Below are positions 8,111 through 14,407 of a stretch of 64,000 nt of DNA, piece by piece; position 1 is the stretch's first letter; each line of letters starts with the position of its first letter. Source of the stretch: Streptomyces daqingensis. GTDB taxonomy: Bacteria; Actinomycetota; Actinomycetes; Streptomycetales; Streptomycetaceae. Made by a program: the position numbers and the translations under genes. Location: assembly GCF_014645895.1 (NCBI RefSeq), contig NZ_BMMP01000007.1, forward strand, positions 124,001 through 188,000, written 5' to 3'. Below the pieces are notes generated by a model that was not told where the DNA came from, searched no databases, and was given only the letters and a program-made list of their open reading frames with translations.

Positions 8111-8307
8111 CCGGGAGCGAGCTGAGCCGTGTGCAGGCGGCGCAGCAGTGGGTGTGGACCAACCGCATTTATCTCGCGGTGTTGCTGGGGGTGCTGTGGA
8201 CCGGGGTGATGTTCCTGTTCGTCCGCGATGTTCTGACCTCCGTGCTCTGCGGTTCCGCCTTCACCGGAGTGCTGGCTGCGACCCTGCCGCGGCCACCCGG
8301 GACATGA
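8107..8307 (+). CDS. Small membrane protein coupled to the ACR3 pump
   Basis: A 66-residue protein begins at a GTG that overlaps the pump's stop codon by 4 bases (GTGA). A hydrophilic start (SELSRVQAAQQWVWTNR) is followed by two hydrophobic stretches, IYLAVLLGVLWTGVMFLFV and SVLCGSAFTGVLAAT, so it is probably a two-helix membrane hairpin. I do not recognise the family. Tight coupling suggests a partner or accessory subunit of the pump; that is inference. Confidence 0.65.
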   Translation: MTGSELSRVQAAQQWVWTNRIYLAVLLGVLWTGVMFLFVRDVLTSVLCGSAFTGVLAATLPRPPGT

Positions 8308-8365
8308 GCGATGTTGGCCCCATCCGGTTTCGGATGCCGTGGTCGGGGCTCGTTGAGCCGACCGC

Positions 8366-9628
8366 TCAACTGACCAGCGGACTGCGGCGCTCGATGAGAA
8401 CGACGTCCCGCCAGACACCGCGGTGCTGGCCGATACGTTCGCGGCGTCCGATGACACGGAAGCCCGCGCTGCGGTGAAGTGCGAGGCTGGCGGTGTTCTC
8501 GGGAAAGATGCCGGACTGCACGGTCCAGATGCCGGCGCTTTCCGTAGAAGCGACCAGCGCCTCCAGCAGAGCGCGCGCAATGCCGCGGCCGCGAGCGCCG
8601 GGATGGACGTAGACGGAGTGCTCGACCACTCCGGCGTAGGCCGGTCGTGGCGACGTCGGGGCAGCGGCTGCCCACCCTCTGACCTCGCCTGTCCCGTCGT
8701 CGACGGCGACGTAGCGGTGCAGAGTCAGCTTCGCGGCGTCGAACGCTTCCCAGGAGGGCGCGGCAGTTTCGAACGTCGCGTCCCCTTCTTCGATCCCGAG
8801 CTCGTAGAGCGAGAGCACGGCATCGGCATCATCCGCGCGCATGGGCCGGAGAGAGATGCCGCTGGGTGCGGAGGGCTTGCCCGCCTTCACGATCGCTGAA
8901 TAGACACCTGTCGCGGCGTCCGCTGTCGAGGTGATGCCGACATCGGTGAAACCTGCCCTCAGCAACAGCTCCCGGTACTCCTCGGCCGTGAGAGTGGCGG
9001 CACAGCCTGTGGCACGCTCGGCTTCGGCGCGCTGGGAAGGGGCCAGCCCCGGGTGGGCGAGGACGTCGCTGACGCCGAAGTGGCCACCCGGCCGCAGCAC
9101 GCGGTAGGCCTCGTCCAGTACACGGGGCTTCTCGGCGGACAGATTGATCACGCAGTTGGAGATGACGGCGTCGACGTGTGCATCCGGCAGGGGGATGTCT
9201 TCGATCCTGCCGTGCAGGAACTCGACGTTCTCGACTCCCGCCTGTTGTGCGTTGGCGCGGGCGAGGGTGACCATCTCGGCGGTGGTGTCGAGACCGTAGG
9301 CCATGCCGTCCGGTCCGACGCGTCGCGCGGAGAGCAGCACATCGATGCCGCCTCCCGACCCGAGGTCCAGCACCTTCTGGCCGGCGGTCAGAGGAGCGAC
9401 GGCGACGGGGTTGCCACAACCGAGGCTGGCGCGCACCGCGCCTTCCGGCAGGTCCGCGGTCTCCTGGTCGTAACCGGCAGCCCCGAACTGTCCCTCAGCG
9501 AAGGCGTCTTCTCCGCAGTCGACGATCTGCTCGCCGGCCTCAGCGGCACGGGCCAGGGCTCCGTAGCGGCTGCCGATATCTGCCTGCCGGCCCTCTACGC
9601 TCTGGGGCGGCTCGTCGGGCTGATCCAT
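8366..9628 (-). CDS. arsM: ArsM arsenite methyltransferase fused to an ArsN acetyltransferase
   Basis: The 420-residue product has two domains. Residues 1-250 are an ArsM-type SAM methyltransferase: motif I at about 87-94 (VLDLGSGGG) and cysteines C38, C71, C159 (SNCVINLS) and C209, the pattern that binds As(III). Residues 258-420 are a GNAT domain of the phosphinothricin-acetyltransferase/ArsN1 type, with the acetyl-CoA loop ARGRGIARALLEAL and the C-terminal GQHRGVWRDVVLIER. ArsN1 enzymes acetylate arsinothricin, a glutamate-like organoarsenical antibiotic. The ATG at 9628, eight bases after GAGGAG, is preferred over an upstream GTG. The arsR stop lies six bases upstream, so the two are co-transcribed. 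The normal form is two separate genes. Confidence 0.9.
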   Translation of the reverse strand: MDQPDEPPQSVEGRQADIGSRYGALARAAEAGEQIVDCGEDAFAEGQFGAAGYDQETADLPEGAVRASLGCGNPVAVAPLTAGQKVLDLGSGGGIDVLLSARRVGPDGMAYGLDTTAEMVTLARANAQQAGVENVEFLHGRIEDIPLPDAHVDAVISNCVINLSAEKPRVLDEAYRVLRPGGHFGVSDVLAHPGLAPSQRAEAERATGCAATLTAEEYRELLLRAGFTDVGITSTADAATGVYSAIVKAGKPSAPSGISLRPMRADDADAVLSLYELGIEEGDATFETAAPSWEAFDAAKLTLHRYVAVDDGTGEVRGWAAAAPTSPRPAYAGVVEHSVYVHPGARGRGIARALLEALVASTESAGIWTVQSGIFPENTASLALHRSAGFRVIGRRERIGQHRGVWRDVVLIERRSPLVS

Positions 9629-9633
9629 GCCGA

Positions 9634-9978
9634 TCACTCCTCATCCGTGTTCGGGGCAGGCCCGACAGGAGCGGGTCGGCCCATGACTACGTCGGCGGCG
9701 GAGGGGAAGCCGGTTACGCATTCGTCGTTGATCCGGTAATAGCTGGCCGTTCCGGCGGACTCGGCCAAGACGAATTGGACCTCGGCCAGCTGCTTGAGGT
9801 GCGCCGAGACTGTGGACTGCCCTACCTCAACGGCGTCGACTATCTGCCCAACGGTCATCGCCTGCCCACGGCGGGCCAGCAGCGAGACGATCTGGATCCG
9901 GGTCGCATCGGCCAGCACCTTGAACCAGGCGGCGTACTCCTGGGCCGTAGCGCGGTCGAGAGGCTCGAGTTCTTTCAT
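9634..9978 (-). CDS. arsR: ArsR-family regulator of the arsM-arsN unit
   Basis: This 114-residue winged-helix protein starts MKELEPLDRATAQEYAAWFK and continues VLADATRIQIVSLLA, then QSTVSAHLKQLAEVQFVLAE as the recognition helix. It lacks the CVCD metal-site motif of the third ArsR in this window; a single Cys lies in NDECVTGF, so the inducer site is probably different. The ATG at 9978 is chosen because the ArsR fold starts there; a longer open frame upstream looks non-coding. The start codon overlaps a palindrome, and no ribosome site is visible, again suggesting a leaderless message. It is followed directly by the arsM-arsN fusion. Confidence 0.88.
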   Translation of the reverse strand: MKELEPLDRATAQEYAAWFKVLADATRIQIVSLLARRGQAMTVGQIVDAVEVGQSTVSAHLKQLAEVQFVLAESAGTASYYRINDECVTGFPSAADVVMGRPAPVGPAPNTDEE

Positions 9979-9992
9979 CGTTAATCGACGAT
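9977..9992. promoter_or_regulatory. Palindrome at the start of the second arsR
   Basis: ATCGT-TAATCG-ACGAT is an inverted repeat with 5-bp arms that covers the start codon of the minus-strand arsR at 9978. Its position mirrors the operator of the first arsR, so it is the likely autoregulatory site. Its sequence is unlike the other two ars operators here. Confidence 0.45.
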
Positions 9993-10174
9993 AAGCGATG
10001 CAAGCGCTGCCGCAAAGCTCTCCTTTCCGTGACGCCACACAGCCGTAGCTCACCGAAGGAAACCCGCGCCCCGATATCGATCTCGGCACGGGTCCGGGAG
10101 TCCGCGGGCAGGTGAGAGGGCGAAAACCGCAGCAAGAGGGCGGCCGCGTGGAGGACGCCTACCCCGGCAGGTCC

Positions 10175-10531
10175 TCATCCGGAGATGGAGAAGCTCCGGG
10201 CCAGGGAGGCCATCACACTGGGAGTCACGCGGTAGTACACCCACGTCCCCCGTCGTTCGGAGGTCAGCAGGCCGGCCTCACGAAGCTTCTTCAGGTGATG
10301 GCTGACGGTGGGCTGGGAAACCCCCACGTCGGAGATGTCGCATACGCACGCCTCCCCGTCGACGTGCGAGGCTACCTGCGAAAAGAGCCGCAGACGGATC
10401 GGATCCCCGAGCGCCTTGAACATCGCAGCCGCCTCGTCGGCCTCTTCTGCGGTGAGCGGCCGTTCATTCAGCGGCGGGCAGCAAGGGCGCACTTCCGCCT
10501 CTGTCAGCGGCAACGCCTCGGCCTTAGACAT
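10175..10531 (-). CDS. arsR: ArsR-family arsenite repressor with CVCD motif
   Basis: The 118-residue protein carries the classical ArsR metal site C62-V-C64-D in EACVCDISDVG, plus an unusual N-terminal C17-C18 pair (RPCCPP) that could supply a third thiolate, as in actinobacterial ArsR proteins. The recognition helix is SQPTVSHHLKKLREAGLL. The ATG at 10531 (MSKAEALPL) is chosen because coding character starts there. It is divergent from the arsO-like gene and probably controls it. Two direct ACATACG repeats lie at and upstream of its start. Confidence 0.92.
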   Translation of the reverse strand: MSKAEALPLTEAEVRPCCPPLNERPLTAEEADEAAAMFKALGDPIRLRLFSQVASHVDGEACVCDISDVGVSQPTVSHHLKKLREAGLLTSERRGTWVYYRVTPSVMASLARSFSISG

Positions 10532-10550
10532 ACGCCTATTTTCACATACG
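10528..10550. repeat. Direct repeat ACATACG x2 at the start of the third arsR
   Basis: ACATACG occurs at 10528-10534 and 10544-10550, a period of 16 bases. The first copy covers the arsR start codon on the minus strand. Spacing of about 1.5 helical turns makes it a candidate operator. Confidence 0.4.
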
Positions 10551-10712
10551 TCGAAGTAGTTTCCCAGAGGCATCTCGCCGACGACTCGCGAGCTGCGTAA
10601 CCGCGCCGGTCGCCACCGCCCGAGTCGACCGGAGGGGCCAGCGGCGCACCCCGGGTGCGGGCCTGCCTCCCCCACTGCTCGTGGCGGCGAGACGCCTCAT
10701 CGATCTTCCAAT

Positions 10713-10747
10713 TTGATGACTATCTATGTTGACGCCCATCGAATCAA
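10713..10747. promoter_or_regulatory. Candidate ArsR operator and promoter for arsO
   Basis: TTGAT at 10713-10717 and ATCAA at 10743-10747 are inverted half-sites flanking an AT-rich stretch (ACTATCTATGTTGAC). TTGATnnn...ATCAA is the usual half-site pattern of CVCD-type ArsR repressors. It lies about 55 bases before the arsO start and 180 bases before the third arsR, so it could govern either or both. Promoter boxes cannot be assigned with certainty. Confidence 0.4.
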
Positions 10748-10800
10748 GTGTGACCCTGTCAGTGCAGAACATTGACAGAAGTCGAAACAACGGAGTCATC

Positions 10801-12174
10801 GTGAGTACGTCCACCGCCGCACGGCCCACCGTGGTGATCGGAGCCGGACCGGTCGGCCTGGCTGCCGCTGCCCACCTCGTCGCGCGCGACCAGAATCCGC
10901 TGGTCCTGGAGGCCGGTCCCAGTGCCGCAACTGCCGTGCGGGAATGGAGCCACGTGCGGCTGTTCTCCCCGTGGGAGGAGGTAGTCGACCCGGCGGCGGA
11001 GAAGGTCCTCGCTCCTACCGGGTGGGTCCGACCTGAAGGCTCCGCCTACCCCTCCGGTGGTGACTGGGCCGAGCTGTACCTCCAGCCGCTCGCGGATGCG
11101 CTGGGAGACCGCGTTCGCTACGGAGTGCGCGTCACCGGGGTCTCGCGCAACGGTCGGGATCGCGTGGTCGACGCCGACCGCCAGGAGCAGCCCTTCACCG
11201 TCCATCTCGTCACAACCGCGGGCGTCGAGGAACGTGTGATCGCCCGCGCCGTCGTCGATGCCTCCGGTACGTGGTCGACTCCGAGCCCGCTCGGCGCGGA
11301 TGGTCTTCCCGCTCTCGGAGAGCGTGCCGCCGCTGAGCGGATCGTCTACCGCGTCCCGGATCTGAAGGACCCGTCCGTGCGGGCCCGCTACGCGGGCAGG
11401 CGCACAGCCGTGATCGGCTCCGGCACCTCGGCGTTCACCGCGCTCGCCGGCCTCGCCGAACTCGCGAAGCAGCAGCCGGGCAGCTCCATCTCCTGGGTAC
11501 TGCGGCGGGGTGTCGGCGAGAACACCTTCGGCGGCGGCGAGGCTGACGAGCTGCCCGCCCGCGGCGCGCTCGGGCTGCGCGCCAAAGCCGCGGTCGACGG
11601 CGGATACGCCCAGCCCGTCACCGGATTCCGCACCGCCGCGGTCGAGCAGGAGAACGGGCGGCTCGTGCTCGTCGCTGAGGACGGCAGCCGCCTCGAGCCC
11701 GTCGACGAGATCATCGTCCTGACTGGCCTCCGCCCCGACCTGTCCTTCCTCGACGAACTGCGCCTGAACCTGGACGAACGACTTCAAGCCCCTATGGCGC
11801 TGGCTCCGTTGATCGACCCCAACGTCCACTCCTGCGGGACCGTCTACCCGCACGGTGCCAACGAGCTGGCCCATCCCGAGAAGAACCTGTATCTCGCCGG
11901 GATGAAGAGCTACGGCCGCGCTCCGACTTTCCTCGCGATGACCGGCTACGAACAGGTCCGATCCATCGCAGCGTCACTCGCCGGTGACCGGGAAGCCGCC
12001 GAGCGCGTCGAGCTGACGCTGCCGGAGACCGGAGTGTGCGGCGGCGCCGGACTCTTCAACGAACCCGGCACCCAACAGGGAGAGGCCGACGGTGAGGGCG
12101 GCGGATGCTGCGCAGCGCCGACCACCGAGCACACCGCGAACCTCGAAGCCTCAGCCGCATCCAGCGGCTGTTGA
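10801..12174 (+). CDS. arsO: Flavin-dependent monooxygenase, ArsO-like
   Basis: The 457-residue flavoprotein has an N-terminal FAD fold (PTVVIGAGPVGLAAAAHL) and a second nucleotide-binding motif GRRTAVIGSGTSAFTALAG, plus an ATG-like LTGLRPDLSFLDE near the C-terminal side, as in flavin monooxygenases and thioredoxin-reductase relatives. ArsO is the name used for this protein in actinobacterial ars clusters; its exact reaction is unsettled. The C-terminal tail is Cys-rich (VCGGAGLFN, GGGCCAAP and a final SSGC) and could bind As(III). GTG at 10801 is chosen because GGAG lies 5 bases upstream. It is divergent from the CVCD-type arsR. Confidence 0.85.
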   Translation: MSTSTAARPTVVIGAGPVGLAAAAHLVARDQNPLVLEAGPSAATAVREWSHVRLFSPWEEVVDPAAEKVLAPTGWVRPEGSAYPSGGDWAELYLQPLADALGDRVRYGVRVTGVSRNGRDRVVDADRQEQPFTVHLVTTAGVEERVIARAVVDASGTWSTPSPLGADGLPALGERAAAERIVYRVPDLKDPSVRARYAGRRTAVIGSGTSAFTALAGLAELAKQQPGSSISWVLRRGVGENTFGGGEADELPARGALGLRAKAAVDGGYAQPVTGFRTAAVEQENGRLVLVAEDGSRLEPVDEIIVLTGLRPDLSFLDELRLNLDERLQAPMALAPLIDPNVHSCGTVYPHGANELAHPEKNLYLAGMKSYGRAPTFLAMTGYEQVRSIAASLAGDREAAERVELTLPETGVCGGAGLFNEPGTQQGEADGEGGGCCAAPTTEHTANLEASAASSGC

Positions 12175-12378
12175 AACCCGCAGGATCCGCGCCTCGCCGC
12201 CCAGACCATCCTCCTGGTCTTCCAGCTCGCCCACGCCAACCGCCGGAAGATCCAGAACTGGGTCGAGACGCTAACGCTCGCCGGACAGCGCCCATGCAGA
12301 CGCACGCACCACCGTCGCCGCACCAAACCGCTGGGCAGCTGGACACCCACCGGCTACTTCGCACCCACCCCGGCGTGA
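12175..12378 (+). pseudogene. 3' fragment of an unidentified gene, probably a mobile-element protein
   Basis: Directly after the arsO stop, and in the same frame, 67 codons read as convincing protein and end in TGA at 12378: DPRLAAQTILLVFQLAHANR, then RKIQNWVETLTLAGQRPCRR, then a basic stretch and LGSWTPTGYFAPTPA. There is no start codon or ribosome site, so this is a headless C-terminal piece. The helical NRRKIQNWVETL part followed by a basic tail resembles the ends of transposase-like proteins of actinobacteria, but I cannot name the family. Its position between arsO and a tRNA gene suggests an integration or deletion scar. Confidence 0.45.
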
Positions 12379-12415
12379 TCAACCCCCGCACCACAACTGA
12401 AGATCACCAAGCCGG

Positions 12416-12503
12416 GCCCGTACTGGGAATATCGCCCCGGTACGGGCTCGTATGCGTAGAAGCGGGCTCCGGACATCCCAGGCACCCCAACTCCGGTGCC
12501 TGG
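12416..12503. repeat. Two inverted repeats between the ars block and tRNA-Leu
   Basis: GCCCGTAC (12416-12423) pairs with GTACGGGC (12440-12447) over a 16-base loop. CCAGGCACC (12478-12486) pairs perfectly with GGTGCCTGG (12495-12503) over an 8-base loop. They may be terminators for arsO or recombination sites at an island edge; neither has a T-run. Confidence 0.4.
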
Positions 12504-12523
12504 ACGGGCCACCCAACGAGAAA

Positions 12524-12561
12524 CGGGCCCCCACCGGGACTTTCGTCCTGGTGGAGACCCG
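12524..12561 (-). terminator. Terminator hairpin downstream of tRNA-Leu
   Basis: On the minus strand the sequence forms a stem of about 14 pairs, reading CGGGTCTCCACCAGGAC, loop GAAA, then GTCCCGGTGGGGGCCCG with small mismatches. It lies 11 bases beyond the tRNA 3' end, as expected for its terminator. Confidence 0.65.
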
Positions 12562-12571
12562 TGCTCCGCTG

Positions 12572-12655
12572 TGCGCGAGGGGGGAGTTGAACCCCCACGT
12601 CCTTTCGGACACTGGAACCTGAATCCAGCGCGTCTGCCTATTCCGCCACCCGCGC
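12572..12655 (-). tRNA. tRNA-Leu (CAG)
   Basis: The minus strand reads GCGCGGGTGGCGGAATAGGC and folds as a class II tRNA of 84 bases: acceptor GCGCGGG/CTCGCGC with discriminator A, long variable arm (TGTCCGAAAGGACG), and T-loop GGTTCAACTCC. The anticodon loop TTCAGGT gives anticodon CAG (leucine). CCA is not encoded. Its 3' end faces the arsenic and D-amino-acid modules, the side on which integrative elements normally insert. Confidence 0.96.
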
Positions 12656-13030
12656 ATCGGGCTCCCCGCTTGAGCGAGGAAGACGATCGCCGGGCTCCTT
12701 GCGGGCGCCCGCCGACGTCCAAAAGATTAGCACGCTGGTGGCGGTGGCTTCACATCCGTATGCACCCGCACAAGGCCCGTCGCTTCCGTGCACTGGCTGA
12801 GGGACACTTGCCGCGGGGACCTTACGATCCATGCGAGGGTGTGACGGCGCCAGGAGGGGTGTGTGAGAGGTGACACTCCTCCGCCGGGGACGATCGGGGA
12901 ACCACCCGATTTCCTCACGCGTGGATACGATCAGTAAGCAGTACCGGGAACCACCGGAACACAGCATGCGCAAGCCCGGAGAGACTGGGAGGCGCACTAG
13001 AGCCGAGGGCATCTGGGAAGGAGGTGCAAC
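12656..13030 (+). promoter_or_regulatory. Leader/promoter region of the fhaA-pknB operon
   Basis: About 375 bases without a gene. GGAGGGGTGT (12853-12862) pairs with ACACTCCTCC (12873-12882; one G-T pair) as a short stem-loop. TACGAT near 12927 could be a -10 box. AAGGAGG just before the fhaA GTG is a strong ribosome site. The long leader may carry regulation, but I recognise no known riboswitch. Confidence 0.4.
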
Positions 13031-13855
13031 GTGGGAGTTCTGAAGCGCTTCGAGCAGCGACTCGAGGGTCTCGTCAACGGCACCTTCGCGAAGGTGTTCA
13101 AGTCCGAGGTGCAGCCCGTGGAGATCGCGGGCGCTCTCCAACGTGAATGCGACAACAACGCGACCATCTGGAACCGCGAGCGCACAGTCGTGCCGAACGA
13201 CTTCATCGTCGAGCTGAGCGCACCCGACTACGAGCGCCTCAGCCCGTACTCGGGGCAGCTCGGCGACGAACTCGCCGGGATGGTGCGCGAGTACGCGAAG
13301 CAGCAGCGCTACACCTTCATGGGGTCGGTCAAGGTCCACCTGGAGAAGGCGGACGAACTCGACACCGGGCTGTACCGCGTGCGCAGCCGCACTCTCGCCT
13401 CCAGCTCCTCGCAGTCGCAGCGCGGCTCCGGCGCCCCCAACAACGCCTATGGCGGGCAAGGCGGTTACCCCCCGGGCCCGGGGCCCGCGGGCGCGCCGCC
13501 CATGCCGCCCGGACCGCCCCCGGGGTACGCCCCCGGCGCGGGCGGAACCGGCGGCGGCCCCATGCCGCGCACCGAGACCCGGCGCTGGATCGAGATCAAC
13601 GGCAACCGCCACCAGATCTCCCGCCCGACGCTCGTTCTGGGCCGCAGTACCGAGGCCGACGTGCGCGTCGACGATCCCGGGGTCTCGCGCAAGCACTGCG
13701 AGATCCGGGCGGGGGAGCCGTCCACGATCCAGGATCTCGGATCGACGAACGGCATCGTGGTAGACGGACAGCACACCACGCGCGCTACGCTCCGCGACGG
13801 CTCGCGCATCGTCGTGGGCAGCACCACGATCATTTACCGGCAAGCCGAAGGGTGA
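13031..13855 (+). CDS. fhaA: FhaA, DUF3662 and FHA-domain protein
   Basis: The 274-residue product starts MGVLKRFEQRLEGLVNGTFA, the conserved opening of the DUF3662 (FhaA N-terminal) domain, about 1-120. A Pro/Gly-rich linker (about 135-180) leads to a C-terminal FHA domain (VLGRSTEADVRVDDPGVSRKHC, then DLGSTNGIVVDG) that binds phosphothreonine. In mycobacteria FhaA binds phosphorylated MviN and regulates peptidoglycan synthesis at the membrane. The GTG start follows AAGGAGG. It opens the operon containing fhaB, pstP, rodA, pbpA and pknB, whose kinase supplies the phosphothreonines. Confidence 0.93.
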   Translation: MGVLKRFEQRLEGLVNGTFAKVFKSEVQPVEIAGALQRECDNNATIWNRERTVVPNDFIVELSAPDYERLSPYSGQLGDELAGMVREYAKQQRYTFMGSVKVHLEKADELDTGLYRVRSRTLASSSSQSQRGSGAPNNAYGGQGGYPPGPGPAGAPPMPPGPPPGYAPGAGGTGGGPMPRTETRRWIEINGNRHQISRPTLVLGRSTEADVRVDDPGVSRKHCEIRAGEPSTIQDLGSTNGIVVDGQHTTRATLRDGSRIVVGSTTIIYRQAEG

Positions 13856-13865
13856 AGCGGGGGCA

Positions 13866-14375
13866 ATGTCAGAGCTGACCCTGACGGTCATGCGGTTGGG
13901 ATTTCTCGCCGTACTGTGGCTGTTCGTCATCGTGGCCGTACAGGTCATCCGTAGCGACCTCTTCGGCACCCGCGTGACCCAGCGCGCCGCACGCCGAGCC
14001 GAGGACCAGCGTTCCCAGCCGCGCCAGCCGGCCCGGCAGCCGAGCGGCAGGCGCGGGTCCGGCGGCGGGCGCGGGCGCAACGTCCCGACCAAGCTCGTCG
14101 TCACAGAGGGGTCGTTGACCGGTACGACGGTCGCCCTGCAGGGTCAGACCATCACGCTCGGACGCGCGCACGACTCCACGATCGTGCTGGATGACGACTA
14201 CGCGTCCAGCAGGCATGCCAGGATCTACCCGGACCGTGACGGCCAGTGGATCGTCGAGGATCTCGGGTCCACCAACGGCACGTATCTCGAACGGACCCGG
14301 CTCACCACTCCGACGCCGATCCAGCCCGGGGCGCCGATTCGTATCGGCAAGACGGTCATCGAGCTGCGGAAGTAG
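13866..14375 (+). CDS. fhaB: FhaB/FipA-type membrane FHA-domain protein
   Basis: The 169-residue product has an N-terminal membrane helix (LGFLAVLWLFVIVAVQVI, about 11-28), a basic Arg/Gln-rich linker, and a C-terminal FHA domain (ITLGRAHDSTIVLDDDYASS, RHARIY, DLGSTNGTYL). Such proteins anchor phosphothreonine-binding modules at the membrane; the mycobacterial counterpart FipA links FtsZ and FtsQ. It lies ten bases after fhaA and ahead of the phosphatase gene pstP. Confidence 0.92.
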   Translation: MSELTLTVMRLGFLAVLWLFVIVAVQVIRSDLFGTRVTQRAARRAEDQRSQPRQPARQPSGRRGSGGGRGRNVPTKLVVTEGSLTGTTVALQGQTITLGRAHDSTIVLDDDYASSRHARIYPDRDGQWIVEDLGSTNGTYLERTRLTTPTPIQPGAPIRIGKTVIELRK

Positions 14376-14407
14376 TTACAGATCATGACGACCGGAGGGT
14401 GGGCACC

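Noticed and set aside
12354..12722. Minus-strand open frames over tRNA-Leu
   Set aside because: They translate the tRNA gene (for example GWRNRQTRWIQ), a common artefact.
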